DNA from: JAWXUD01 sp044432945
Lineage (GTDB): Bacteria > Cyanobacteriota > Vampirovibrionia > Gastranaerophilales > Gastranaerophilaceae
Direction of reading: 5' to 3'
Assembly (NCBI GenBank): GCA_044432945.1
Contig: JAWXUD010000003.1
Location: 11,500 to 75,499 of the forward strand
DNA length: 64,000 nt
Shown: positions 8,623-17,078 of the stretch, in pieces
Position numbering within the stretch: the stretch's first letter is position 1
How the letters are laid out: every line of letters starts with the position of its first letter
Made by a program: the position numbers and the translations under genes
Notes under the pieces: model-generated
The model's input: only the letters and a program-made list of their open reading frames with translations
Databases searched by the model: none
What the model was told of the DNA's origin: nothing

Positions 8623-10133
8623 AAAACATTGTTAATAAAGTGAAAATGATTAGTACATCGGTTGATGAGTATCAGAACGATACGGAAATACAATCGCTAC
8701 ATTCTTTGGCTTATGTAAATAGAGCGAAAAAATTTATTGAAAAAGAGGGTTATGATGAAGCGGAAGATATTTTGTTGCAAGCTTTGGAGTTGCCACAAAA
8801 AGATGCTTTAGTTTATAAATATTTAGGTTTGGTGTATGACAAGCAAAAAAACTTTGAAAAAGCAGTAGAAGTTTATCAAAGTTCAGCAGAGATTGGTCCT
8901 TTGGATAAAAATGTTTGGCAAAAATTAGGTTTTGCACTAATTGCTGTTGAAAAATATGTTGAGGCTGAAAAATCTTTTGAAAATTCAAATCGAGTTTCAG
9001 CAGGCAATACTGACACATATACTGGTTGGGGCATGTCTTTGATGAAGCAGGGAGAATATGAGCAGGCACGTGAAAAATTTAGTACCGCTGTTAATATTAA
9101 TAAATATAATTTCAGTGCAATATTCTTGAGTGCTGTTATGGACATAAACCTTGAGGAGTATGATAAGGCTGAATCTAAATTAATATTTTTAGCTAATGTT
9201 ACGCCTAATGAAACAAATACATTTGAGTACGCTCATTTGAAGTTCCTGAAAGGCGATTATGAAACAGCACTTCGTTATGCCAATATTTCTTTAGAGCATA
9301 ATTCTTGTATGTTGCCTAGTTATTTGTTGATTGCTAAAATTCATTCGCTTAATTTTAATAAAGATGAGGCAATATCATCATTTGAAACTGCTGAGGCTAG
9401 AGAATTGACCTCATTTGCTCTGTATTTTGAATGGGGATTGGCATTAGAGAGGTTTCATATGTATTCAGAGGCTAAGGAAAAGTTTCTTTTGGCTATGGAT
9501 TTCGATAATAAAAATCCTGTATTATTAGCCAATCTCGCTTTGATGAACGCATTGTTAGATAGTTTTGATGATACTTATATTTATTCACAAATGGTTTCTG
9601 AAATCGCCCCTGACAATAAAATTCTTAAACTAATTAACGGGATAATTGATTATGAAAAAGATGAATTTAGTTCTGCAGTCAGATTGTTAAAAGACGGTAT
9701 GAGCGGAGATTTTTTAGATGCTATTAATTCATATTATTTGGCAAAATGTTATGAGAAAATGAATGATGAGGTTCGTGTTAAAGACTATTATGAAGCGGCA
9801 TTGCAAAAAAATCCAGTTTATTTGAATGCATACTTGGCTTATGCGAAATTTATGATTGATAATGAGGACTATGCCGAAGCTAAAAGGAAATTACGAAAAG
9901 CGATGAGAATTTCACCAGAAAATACTGTAGTGTTAAATGCGTTATTTTTTGTAGGGTATAAATTAGAGAAAGAAAATTCTTGTGAGTTCAATATAAAAGA
10001 ATTATTTTTGTTAGCGGAAAAAATCAAAAATATTGATATTGAAAAATTCTTGTATGATAATGAGCTTGCAGAATTAATCGGGGTTTTAGAGCCAAAATCA
10101 GAGCATTTGTCAGTTTTATATGATGAAAATTAG
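8607..10133 (+). CDS. TPR-repeat protein
   Basis: A 508-aa soluble protein made almost wholly of tetratricopeptide repeats, about 12 units of 34 residues. Clear units include ALVYKYLGLVYDKQKNFEKA, AEIGPLDKNVWQKLGFALIA and NPVYLNAYLAYAKFMIDNED. TPRs form superhelical protein-binding scaffolds; the partner is unknown. It begins with a TTG at 8607, 6 nt after a strong AGGGAGGT site that lies inside the end of the preceding phosphatase gene. The two overlap by 16 nt and are surely co-translated. No signal peptide or membrane helix. lysC follows after 22 nt, so all three may share one transcript. Confidence 0.85.
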   Translation: MFSWIKNIVNKVKMISTSVDEYQNDTEIQSLHSLAYVNRAKKFIEKEGYDEAEDILLQALELPQKDALVYKYLGLVYDKQKNFEKAVEVYQSSAEIGPLDKNVWQKLGFALIAVEKYVEAEKSFENSNRVSAGNTDTYTGWGMSLMKQGEYEQAREKFSTAVNINKYNFSAIFLSAVMDINLEEYDKAESKLIFLANVTPNETNTFEYAHLKFLKGDYETALRYANISLEHNSCMLPSYLLIAKIHSLNFNKDEAISSFETAEARELTSFALYFEWGLALERFHMYSEAKEKFLLAMDFDNKNPVLLANLALMNALLDSFDDTYIYSQMVSEIAPDNKILKLINGIIDYEKDEFSSAVRLLKDGMSGDFLDAINSYYLAKCYEKMNDEVRVKDYYEAALQKNPVYLNAYLAYAKFMIDNEDYAEAKRKLRKAMRISPENTVVLNALFFVGYKLEKENSCEFNIKELFLLAEKIKNIDIEKFLYDNELAELIGVLEPKSEHLSVLYDEN

Positions 10134-10155
10134 TTAATGAAAGAGAAAAAGAAGT

Positions 10156-11421
10156 TTGAAAAAATTAATTGTACAAAAATTCGGTGGCACATCTGTTGCT
10201 GATACAGAGAAAATAAAAAATGTAGCAAACATTGTTATTAAAGAAAAACAAAACGGAAATGATGTATTAGTAGTCGTTTCAGCGATGGGGCATACAACTG
10301 ATTATCTGGTGAAGATGGCAAAGGATTTGTCTAGCAACCCTTCTTCACGAGAGATGGATATGTTGTTATCAACAGGTGAGGGGGTTACTATTGCTTTGTT
10401 AGCGATGGCTATTCAATCACAAGGATATGACGCTATTAGTTTTAACGCTTCTCAAATCGGTATTGTGACTGAGAACGTTCATGCAAAAGCTCGAATTTTG
10501 GATATTAAAACTGAAAAATTAAGAAAAAATCTTGATGAAGGTAAAATCATTGTCGTAGCTGGGTTTCAAGGTGTTACTGATGATGGCGAGATTACAACAT
10601 TAGGGCGTGGTGGTTCTGATACTTCTGCTGTTGCTTTAGGTGCAGCATTGAATGCACAAAGATGCGATATTTACACCGATGTAGAAGGCGTTTACACGAC
10701 TGATCCTAGGATTGTTTCTAATGCTTCAAGGTTAGATGAAATCTCTTATGATGAGATGTTGGAGTTGGCTCATGCGGGTGCTGGCGTGCTTCACCCAAGA
10801 AGTGTCGAGACGGCAAAGCATTTTAATTTGCCAATTCGTGTTAGAAGCAGTTTTAAAATAGATAATTTAGGTACATTAATTTTAGGAGCGAATAAAATGG
10901 AAATTCATAAACCAGTAGCGGGTGTAGCGGCAGATTTGTCACAATCAAGAATAGTTGTTTGCGATGTTCCTGATAAGCCAGGTGTTGCAGCAAAAATATT
11001 TACTAGGTTGGCACAACAAAAAATCTCTGTAGATATGATTATCCAATCATATGCAAGAAAAATTTCTAACACAAATGACATAGCTTTCACGGTTGATTCT
11101 TGTGATATTGATAAGGCTATTGAAACGTTAAACCTGTTGAAAACTGAAATCGAAGCGTTGGGTGAAATTCAGGTTAATAATGATATAGCAAAGGTTTCGA
11201 TAATCGGTGCGGGCATGATTGACAGACCTGGTATCGCATCTACAATGTTTGAAACTTTGGCTGATTTGAAAATAAATATCCGTATGATTTCAACAAGTGA
11301 GATTAAAATTAGTTGTTTGGTTGATAAAGAGGACGCTAATAGAGCTTTGGCAGCGTTGCATAATGTTTTTGAATTGGATTGTGACGTTGTGGCAGAAGTT
11401 AAAGGTGATTTGCCTGAATAA
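10156..11421 (+). CDS. lysC: Aspartate kinase
   Basis: Phosphorylates aspartate, the first step to lysine, threonine, methionine and diaminopimelate. The N-terminal kinase domain opens with VQKFGGTSVAD and has the conserved FQGVTDDGEITTLGRGGSDTSAV substrate/ATP region and YTDVEGVYTTDPR. Two ACT domains follow (about 262-330 and 340-410; VCDVPDKPGVAAKIF and IIGAGMIDRPGIASTMF), the allosteric part of the single-function lysC type. Length is 421 aa. It starts at a TTG (10156). Ends 24 nt before the HxlR regulator gene. Confidence 0.96.
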   Translation: MKKLIVQKFGGTSVADTEKIKNVANIVIKEKQNGNDVLVVVSAMGHTTDYLVKMAKDLSSNPSSREMDMLLSTGEGVTIALLAMAIQSQGYDAISFNASQIGIVTENVHAKARILDIKTEKLRKNLDEGKIIVVAGFQGVTDDGEITTLGRGGSDTSAVALGAALNAQRCDIYTDVEGVYTTDPRIVSNASRLDEISYDEMLELAHAGAGVLHPRSVETAKHFNLPIRVRSSFKIDNLGTLILGANKMEIHKPVAGVAADLSQSRIVVCDVPDKPGVAAKIFTRLAQQKISVDMIIQSYARKISNTNDIAFTVDSCDIDKAIETLNLLKTEIEALGEIQVNNDIAKVSIIGAGMIDRPGIASTMFETLADLKINIRMISTSEIKISCLVDKEDANRALAALHNVFELDCDVVAEVKGDLPE

Positions 11422-11445
11422 CTATAAGTTAGAGGAATTGTTAAG

Positions 11446-11793
11446 ATGAGATTGAGTGAATTACCAGATTGCCCTATTGAAACCACTTGGAAACTTGTTG
11501 GTGATAAATGGAAAACTATGATTTTACGTGATTTGCTTAGTGGAGCAAAGCGTTTTGTCGAATTGAAAAAAAATCTTGCGATTATTACGCCAAAATCTTT
11601 GACATCAAGTTTGAGGAAATTAGAACAAGACGGACTGGTCTTGCGTAAGGTTTATTCTATAAATCCTCCAAAGGTGGAATATTCTTTAACTGATGTTGGT
11701 TATAGTCTAGCACCAGTGCTTAGTGCAATGGCAAGTTGGGGTACGGATTACAAAACCTTCATCGCTTTGCTAGAAAAACAAAGGAGTAAATAA
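11446..11793 (+). CDS. HxlR-family winged-helix transcriptional regulator
   Basis: A 115-aa DNA-binding protein. PIETTWKLVGDKWKTMILRDL at the N-terminus (the family usually has Cys-Pro near here, present as DCPIE), the recognition-helix region TPKSLTSSLRKLEQDGLV and the wing PPKVEYSLTDVG are typical of HxlR proteins, which often respond to aldehydes or redox stress. It abuts the following C-N hydrolase gene with no gap (stop at 11793, next ATG at 11794), so it may control, or simply be co-transcribed with, that gene. The effector is unknown. Confidence 0.9.
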   Translation: MRLSELPDCPIETTWKLVGDKWKTMILRDLLSGAKRFVELKKNLAIITPKSLTSSLRKLEQDGLVLRKVYSINPPKVEYSLTDVGYSLAPVLSAMASWGTDYKTFIALLEKQRSK

Positions 11794-12606
11794 ATGGATA
11801 ACGCAGGAATTTTAACTTTACAATTTAATCCAAAGTTAAATGACAAAAAAGCGAACTTGGACAAAGTCTATGATTTGGTTAGTCAATATTGTGATAAGCA
11901 GATTGATTTGGTGGTGTTGCCAGAGTTTTTTTCAACAGGAATTGATGATAATGCGTTTAAGAATTCAGCTGAGCCAGTTGATGGCGGTGAAACAATTGGG
12001 TTTTTAAAAAATGTCGCAAAGAGATTTAATACTAATATTGTCTGCGGTACTGTCATAGTAAAAGATGGTGAAAATTTGTATAATACAGCTTTTGTGCTAA
12101 ATCGTAGAGGAGAGATAGTTAATTATTATCGAAAAATTCATTTATATAATTATTTTGGTGGAAATGAAGGAAACACGATTACAGCTGGGGTTGAGGCTTT
12201 AGTTGTTGATTTGGATTTTGCAAAAGTTGGTGTTAGCGTTTGTTTTGATATAAAGTTTCCTATGTTGTATCGAAAATTGATTAAAATGGGTGCTGAAATT
12301 ATTGTATCACCGTCAGCTTGGTGTAATTTAAACATATTGGAAGAAAAACAAAAGCTTGATTATGTTACAACTTGGCGTGCGATGAATATTTGTCGTGCTA
12401 CGGAGAGTTTAGTTTATTTTGTTTCATCTAATCAGGTTGGCAAATCAAATAAGTTTTTGTATTGTTGCGGAAATTCTATGATTGTTGCACCAATGGGAGA
12501 GGTTTTACAAAATGCTTGCGATAAAGAAGATGCGATTTATGCCCAAATTAGTTTGAAGAAAGTTCGTGAGCTGAAAATAAATGTGCCTGTTGCACAATTA
12601 GAGTAG
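11794..12606 (+). CDS. Carbon-nitrogen hydrolase (nitrilase superfamily, omega-amidase-like)
   Basis: Hydrolyses an amide or similar C-N bond. The catalytic triad is visible: Glu44 in VVLPEFF, Lys114 in YYRKIHLY and Cys150 in VSVCFDIKFP. Length is 270 aa, typical of single-domain members such as omega-amidase or N-carbamoylputrescine amidase. The residues after the Cys (FDIKFPMLYRKL) fit the omega-amidase/YafV-type branch, but the substrate cannot be fixed. SD AAGGAGT is supplied by the end of the HxlR gene. bioB follows after 28 nt. Confidence 0.88.
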   Translation: MDNAGILTLQFNPKLNDKKANLDKVYDLVSQYCDKQIDLVVLPEFFSTGIDDNAFKNSAEPVDGGETIGFLKNVAKRFNTNIVCGTVIVKDGENLYNTAFVLNRRGEIVNYYRKIHLYNYFGGNEGNTITAGVEALVVDLDFAKVGVSVCFDIKFPMLYRKLIKMGAEIIVSPSAWCNLNILEEKQKLDYVTTWRAMNICRATESLVYFVSSNQVGKSNKFLYCCGNSMIVAPMGEVLQNACDKEDAIYAQISLKKVRELKINVPVAQLE

Positions 12607-12634
12607 TTAAATATACCTTATAAGGAAGTAAAAA

Positions 12635-13540
12635 ATGAATAAAGAAGAGCTTTTAGGCTTATATAATTTAGAATTAGATGAATTGTTAGCGATATCAAGA
12701 AAATACATGTCTGATGACATTGAATTTTGTTCGTTAGTGAACGCACGTAATGGAAAGTGTTCACAAAATTGCAAATATTGTGCTCAAAGTTCTCATTATT
12801 GTACGAATATAGAAACGTTTCCTTTGATAGAGATCGATGAAGTTGAAAAAGTAGCTTTAGAGGCTAAATCTCAAAAGGCTTCACGTTTTGCGGTTGTAAC
12901 ATCAGGAAAGACGCCAGATGAGAGTGATGCTGATAAGATTATTGAAATGATTAAAAAGATTAATTCAATTGATGGGGTTCAAAGTTGTGCATCAATTGGT
13001 ATATTGGACGAGGAAAACGCTAAAAAGCTTGCAGATGCTGGATTGAAACGTTTTCATCACAATATAAATACGGCAGAATCTTATTATCCTGAGGTTTGCA
13101 CAACTCACACTTGGCAAGATCGTAAAAAGACTTGTGAATTGGTTAAAAAATATGGAATGGAACTTTGTTGTGGCGTGATATTAGGAATGGGTGAAAGCGT
13201 TGAACAACGTGTTGAGATGGCACTTCAGCTTGCAGAAATCGCACCAAATTCAATCCCTATAAACATTTTGATGCCTATCAAAGAAACCCCATTTGAAAAT
13301 TACCATGACAAGATTGATGAGCAACATATTTTGCGTTCACTTGCGATTATTAAAATTGCGAACCCTAGTGCTGTGCTTCGTTTTTGCGGTGGCAGAATGA
13401 GATTGTCAGAAGCTGGTCAAGAAATTGCGTTGAAGAATTGTGTTGAAGGGATTTTGATAGGCAATTATTTAACAACAACTGGTAAAGCACCTTGTGAGGA
13501 TTTGCAAACTGTGCAAAAATTAGGTAAGAAAATAGTTTAA
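12635..13540 (+). CDS. bioB: Biotin synthase
   Basis: Radical SAM enzyme inserting sulfur into dethiobiotin, the last step of biotin synthesis. Residues 42-49 carry CxxxCxxC (CSQNCKYC), followed by AQSSHY. Further BioB hallmarks are HHNINTAESYYPEVCTTHTW, GVILGMGES, PINILMPIKETPFEN and the LRFCGGRMRL segment holding the Arg that ligates the [2Fe-2S] cluster. At 301 aa it is slightly short but complete. SD AAGGAAG lies 9 nt before the ATG. No bioA, bioD or bioF is beside it. Confidence 0.95.
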   Translation: MNKEELLGLYNLELDELLAISRKYMSDDIEFCSLVNARNGKCSQNCKYCAQSSHYCTNIETFPLIEIDEVEKVALEAKSQKASRFAVVTSGKTPDESDADKIIEMIKKINSIDGVQSCASIGILDEENAKKLADAGLKRFHHNINTAESYYPEVCTTHTWQDRKKTCELVKKYGMELCCGVILGMGESVEQRVEMALQLAEIAPNSIPINILMPIKETPFENYHDKIDEQHILRSLAIIKIANPSAVLRFCGGRMRLSEAGQEIALKNCVEGILIGNYLTTTGKAPCEDLQTVQKLGKKIV

Positions 13541-13584
13541 AATCAGCAATTTTATTTTGAGCATATGCGTTTCGTTAAAACTAT

Positions 13585-13617
13585 GACGTCATTGCGAGCG
13601 AAAGCGTGGCAATCTAG
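13585..13617. repeat. REP-like intergenic palindrome
   Basis: The segment after bioB reads GTCATTGCGAGCGAAAGCG then TGGCAATCTAG. ATTGC (13591-13595) pairs with GCAAT (13609-13613) and CG with CG around an AAAG loop. Elements of this ATTGCGAG...GGCAAT type are dispersed intergenic repeats in many genomes. Only this copy is seen in the window. It may help end transcription between the convergent bioB and RHH-like genes, although no long T run follows. Confidence 0.5.
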
Positions 13618-13621
13618 CTTT

Positions 13622-13810
13622 TTATTTTTTGTCAAAACAGCCTTTATCGTTAAGGTAATTATAAATCATTATTTCAAGTTGTGGGGTAGGTTTTGTATGC
13701 TCTTTTTCGCATTCGGTTTTGAATGTTTCCCATAGCTCATCAGTAAACATTAATGTAACTCGTCTATCTTTGTTAGTAGTTAGTTTTTTAAATCTTTCAA
13801 GTTTATCCAT
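13622..13810 (-). CDS. Small ribbon-helix-helix-like DNA-binding protein (predicted)
   Basis: A 62-aa basic protein. After a charged N-terminus comes RRVTLMFTDELWETFKTECEKE, a strand followed by two helices as in MetJ/Arc-type repressors, then NYLNDKGCFDKK. I start it at the ATG at 13810: a perfect -10 box TATAAT (13818-13823, minus strand) sits 7 nt upstream, so an alternative ATG at 13819 lies inside the promoter. The message would be nearly leaderless. Upstream is a palindrome that could be its own operator and a divergent small ORF. Family assignment rests on secondary-structure pattern only. Confidence 0.6.
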   Translation of the reverse strand: MDKLERFKKLTTNKDRRVTLMFTDELWETFKTECEKEHTKPTPQLEIMIYNYLNDKGCFDKK

Positions 13811-13836
13811 GTATAACATTATACACGTGTTTATAC
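13811..13836. promoter_or_regulatory. Nested palindromes between divergent promoters (candidate operator)
   Basis: GTATAA-CA-TTATAC (13811-13824) is a perfect inverted repeat, followed by the palindrome ACACGTGT (13823-13830) and another TTATAC half-site (13831-13836). It covers the -10 box (13818-13823) of the minus-strand RHH-like gene and abuts the -35 box of the plus-strand promoter. Ribbon-helix-helix repressors commonly bind such short symmetric sites, so autoregulation is a reasonable inference. Confidence 0.5.
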
Positions 13837-13839
13837 AGC

Positions 13840-13868
13840 TTGACAGCTAACTCGTTTATGCATATAAT
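13840..13868 (+). promoter_or_regulatory. Perfect-consensus sigma-70 promoter
   Basis: TTGACA at 13840-13845, a 17-nt spacer and TATAAT at 13863-13868: an exact match to the consensus. It points at the small hydrophobic ORF. The minus-strand promoter of the RHH-like gene uses CTGTCA (13841-13846 on the complement) with a 17-nt spacer to TATAAT, so the two -35 boxes overlap base for base on opposite strands. Confidence 0.75.
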
Positions 13869-13875
13869 AATGCGT

Positions 13876-14034
13876 ATGGATATGCTTATTAGGGTGATTA
13901 TAAGAATTTTTAAAATTTTGCTAGCAGTTTTGAAGTGGATATTTTCATTTTGGGGCAGGGTAATGGAACTATTTTTGTTCTCCTACGACCCAAGTATAGT
14001 TTGTGATAAGTTAGAAAATTATGATAAAAAGTGA
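13876..14034 (+). CDS. Small hydrophobic/amphipathic peptide (possible)
   Basis: A 52-aa ORF just downstream of the perfect promoter: the ATG at 13876 lies 7 nt after the -10 box, so the mRNA would be leaderless. Residues 3-30 are hydrophobic and aromatic with scattered Arg/Lys (VIIRIFKILLAVLKWIFSFW), like a single membrane or amphipathic helix; the tail is charged. An internal ATG at 13963 with GGCAGGG upstream would give a 23-aa product. It could be a small membrane protein or type I-like toxin, or a non-coding transcript. No homologue can be named. Confidence 0.4.
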   Translation: MDMLIRVIIRIFKILLAVLKWIFSFWGRVMELFLFSYDPSIVCDKLENYDKK

Positions 14035-14040
14035 CGAGGT

Positions 14041-14517
14041 CTAAATATTTTTCAGCAATACAACAGCGTTTGCTTCGATTGCGAGTTCTTGACCAACTGC
14101 GTCCATTTTCTCATTAGTTTTTGCTTTTATAGAAATTTGTCCATCGTTAAGTCCTAATATTTCGCAAAGTAAAGTTTTCATTTTAGGGATATATGGCATC
14201 ATTTTAGGGCGTTGAGCGATGATGTTGCTATCTATATTTTCGATTATATAATTTTTACTTCTGACGAGGTCATAAACTTTTGTCAATAATGCAGTGCTAT
14301 CAGCACCTTTATAAATTGGGTCGGTGTCTGGGAAAAGCGTTCCGATATCTGCTAGTGCTAAAGCTCCTAGCATTGCATCGATTATTGCGTGGATAAGCAC
14401 ATCAGCATCAGAATGTCCTAAAAGTCCTTTTTCATGGGTTATTTTCACCCCGCCAATAATTAAATCACGCCCTGGTGTTAAAGTGTGAATATCGTACCCA
14501 ATTCCAATTCTATACAT
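14041..14517 (-). CDS. ispF: 2-C-methyl-D-erythritol 2,4-cyclodiphosphate synthase
   Basis: Cyclises CDP-ME-2-phosphate in the MEP pathway of isoprenoid synthesis. The 158-aa protein shows the metal ligands Asp and His in GYDIHTL and His in LLGHSDADVLIHA, plus ADIGTLFPDTDP and the C-terminal KAKTNEKMDAVGQ. No ispD is adjacent. It follows a HAD phosphatase gene by 22 nt on the same strand and its SD AAGGAGT lies upstream of the ATG at 14517. Confidence 0.96.
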   Translation of the reverse strand: MYRIGIGYDIHTLTPGRDLIIGGVKITHEKGLLGHSDADVLIHAIIDAMLGALALADIGTLFPDTDPIYKGADSTALLTKVYDLVRSKNYIIENIDSNIIAQRPKMMPYIPKMKTLLCEILGLNDGQISIKAKTNEKMDAVGQELAIEANAVVLLKNI

Positions 14518-14539
14518 AAAAATTACTCCTTGAATTTAT

Positions 14540-15337
14540 TTAAATTAAAACGAATTTTTCCATCGCTTTGACAAACCCATCGTTTTCAACGCTGTCAGTG
14601 ATGTGGTTAGCGTATGTTTTAAGTTCGTCAGTTGCGTTACCCATTGCAACTGCAACTCCACCAGCTTTCAATAGTTCGATATCATTATTTTGATCGCCAA
14701 TTGTTAGGACTTCTTCTTTTTTTATATCCCAAATTTTGCAGAGATGTTCAACCGCACAAGATTTTCTGGCTTCGTTGTGTGAAATTTCGCAATAATATGG
14801 CGAGGATTTTACAATATATAGATGTTCGTGTTCTTTTTCTAAAAATTCTTTGTATTCGGTAACTACTTCAGCATCGGAATAATCAACTATCAATATTTTA
14901 TTGACGTCCTCAATTTTTAGTTCATCAAAATTCTTTACCTGATATGTTATATTTTGCACTTCTGCATATTTTTGCACAATATCGTTTTCTTCTTCGACAA
15001 TTAAAACATCATTAATGTATAAATTTGTGTGAACTTTTTTTTGTCTAGCCCAAGAGAGAATTTTTTTTGCAGAAATTGGGTCAAGAGTTTTTTTATAAAA
15101 TTCGATTCCGTTTTCGCAATTTTCTTTTATCAAACCACCTTGATAAGATACGACTGGAGTGTTCAGTCCTAATTCGGTTGCTAAAAGCTTAGCGGCACTG
15201 TGCATTCTGCCTGTGACAAGTACAACTTTCACGCCTTGTTCCTGCATTTTTTTTATACATTTTTTAACGTTATCTGAAACCCCAACTCCCCAGTTATATA
15301 TAGTTCCATCGATGTCGGTTGCGACCATTTTTATCAT
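14540..15337 (-). CDS. HAD hydrolase, Cof type (class IIB cap)
   Basis: A sugar-phosphate or cofactor phosphatase of the Cof/YidA group. Motif I is VATDIDGTIYN, motif II VLVTGRMHSAA, motif III region contains the KSCAVEHLCKIW lysine helix, and motif IV is TIGDQNNDIELLKAGGVAVAMGNA. The C2 cap lies between motifs II and III. Length 265 aa is typical. The true substrate is unknown for most members. It overlaps the NUDIX gene upstream by 4 nt, so the two are translationally coupled. Confidence 0.9.
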   Translation of the reverse strand: MIKMVATDIDGTIYNWGVGVSDNVKKCIKKMQEQGVKVVLVTGRMHSAAKLLATELGLNTPVVSYQGGLIKENCENGIEFYKKTLDPISAKKILSWARQKKVHTNLYINDVLIVEEENDIVQKYAEVQNITYQVKNFDELKIEDVNKILIVDYSDAEVVTEYKEFLEKEHEHLYIVKSSPYYCEISHNEARKSCAVEHLCKIWDIKKEEVLTIGDQNNDIELLKAGGVAVAMGNATDELKTYANHITDSVENDGFVKAMEKFVLI

Positions 15338-15873
15338 AATTTTATTACTCCATCTATAATGGTCCTAGATATTGCACAAATAGTTTTGGCATCATTAATT
15401 TCACCATTTTGTATCATTTCCAAGACTTTTTTTATTTTAATTGTTGAGGCTTCAATAATTTCACCTTCATCAGGGTGTTGTTTTGTGAAGGTTAAATCTT
15501 GAGCTAAGTAAAGGTGCAAAACTTCATCACAAAAGCCAGCAGAAGGGTTTATGAACCCTAACGATTTCCAGTTTTTGGCTTGATAACCAGTTTCTTCTTC
15601 AAGTTCTCTTTTTGCTGCATTAAGTGGGGCTTCATCTTTTTCTAGTTTGCCAGCAGGTAATTCAAAAATAGTATTTTTAATCGGATATCTGTATTGTTGT
15701 ACAAACAATATTTCATCTTCTTTAATCGCCAAAATCACGACTCCACCTGAGAGTTGTGCTACCTCTCTAAACGATTTCATGCCATTAGACAATTCTATTT
15801 CGTCACGATACACACGAATTATTTTTCCTTGATAGACGATTTCAGATTTTAGTGTTTTTTCTTCAAAATTCAT
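15334..15873 (-). CDS. NUDIX hydrolase, ADP-ribose pyrophosphatase-like
   Basis: Cleaves ADP-ribose or a similar nucleoside diphosphate-X. The Nudix box GKLEKDEAPLNAAKRELEEETGY is complete, with the REXXEE core (RELEEE) that binds Mg2+. The upstream VVILAIKEDEILFVQQYRYP and FELPAG segments are typical of the NudF/ADPRase group. Length is 179 aa. It precedes the HAD gene with a 4-nt overlap, a common pairing of nucleotide-clearing enzymes. Confidence 0.9.
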   Translation of the reverse strand: MNFEEKTLKSEIVYQGKIIRVYRDEIELSNGMKSFREVAQLSGGVVILAIKEDEILFVQQYRYPIKNTIFELPAGKLEKDEAPLNAAKRELEEETGYQAKNWKSLGFINPSAGFCDEVLHLYLAQDLTFTKQHPDEGEIIEASTIKIKKVLEMIQNGEINDAKTICAISRTIIDGVIKL

Positions 15874-15887
15874 TTCTAATCCTTTTA

Positions 15888-17057
15888 TTACAAAGCACGG
15901 ATAATCGATTTTATATTGCCATCACTAACTTTTAGTAATGCAACAGTTTTTGTAGATTCATCAAGATTGTCCAATTTTTTTAATACTTCAACTGTTTTTA
16001 AAATTATCATCTGGTTATTTGATTTTAAAAGCTCACGTATTGCATACAAATCAGTGGCAAAATCTAAGGCACTGCATACATAAGGGCTATTTTCGTTAAG
16101 TTTAGAATTTATATTTTTGTAAAGTTCTTTTTTATTAACATTTTTCAATAATTTTTTAATTTCTAATATCTCTTGCTTAGTATTTTTGTCCTCGTCAAAT
16201 AAATATTCATCGTTTTCTGTTAAAATATCAAATTTTTCGATGGCGTTTAGCAAAATAATAGATGTTTCATCGTATTTTTGAGATGAGATAAGTTCTTGAA
16301 AAATATCGTATAATTGATAGTCTAAAACGGTTGAGAGTCCTAAGATTTCGCCAAGTCCATTTATTATATTAAAAATAACTAACAATGCGTTAGAATAATC
16401 TATTTTTAAAAGTTCAAATAAGTTTATGAGATAAGGGATTTCACCTGCTATATTTTCAGGCATCGAGGATTTTTTCATGACTTCCATTATCTCGTCAATT
16501 GCTAATTTGTCGCCATAATTGATGAGGAATTTGACTGCAGAAAGTGTTTCAAAATCGTCATCACTATTGAGTTTTTCGATAGCTAAATCATATGAATATT
16601 TGTCTTTAAATTTTGATAGAGCATAGGCACAATTAGAGGCTAAAAAATCGTTTTCGCAATAAGCATATTTTCTCAAAAGCTCTAGAGCCAATGGGTCGTG
16701 TATGAAAGCAAAATATCTTGTAATATAAGTTTTTTTGGAGGTATTACCATTTTCTAATAGTTCTAAAAGTTCATCAGTCAGGTCTTCATCAGCATATTTA
16801 ATTAAGGCTGAAACGATAAAATCTTCGTATGACGGCGAATAAAATGGTAAAAATTTCAATAAATTCTTATAATTTTTTTCGTTAATTTGTTCTGCTAATC
16901 TATTTGCAACATTTTGCTTGATAAAATCAAAGATGAAATCATCTTTGTCTATCAACTCAGAAAACAATTCAACTTCTGCATTGTTAATTAGATTAAAAGC
17001 AACTTGTTCGTAATCTTTTCTATTTTTACCAGTAAGTTTTTTAAAATTTTCTGTCAT
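15888..17057 (-). CDS. HEAT-like helical repeat protein, function unknown
   Basis: A 389-aa acidic, all-helical protein without signal or membrane segments. Pairs of helices of about 35 residues recur (ALELLRKYAYCENDFLASNC, SYDLAIEKLNSDDDFETLSA, AIRELLKSNNQMIILKTVEV), as in HEAT/armadillo scaffolds. Such proteins bind partners rather than catalyse. It lies between the DprA-like gene (21 nt upstream) and the NUDIX gene (14 nt downstream) on the same strand. I do not recognise a specific family. Confidence 0.7.
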   Translation of the reverse strand: MTENFKKLTGKNRKDYEQVAFNLINNAEVELFSELIDKDDFIFDFIKQNVANRLAEQINEKNYKNLLKFLPFYSPSYEDFIVSALIKYADEDLTDELLELLENGNTSKKTYITRYFAFIHDPLALELLRKYAYCENDFLASNCAYALSKFKDKYSYDLAIEKLNSDDDFETLSAVKFLINYGDKLAIDEIMEVMKKSSMPENIAGEIPYLINLFELLKIDYSNALLVIFNIINGLGEILGLSTVLDYQLYDIFQELISSQKYDETSIILLNAIEKFDILTENDEYLFDEDKNTKQEILEIKKLLKNVNKKELYKNINSKLNENSPYVCSALDFATDLYAIRELLKSNNQMIILKTVEVLKKLDNLDESTKTVALLKVSDGNIKSIIRAL

Positions 17058-17078
17058 AATTATTACTTCAAAAGCTAA

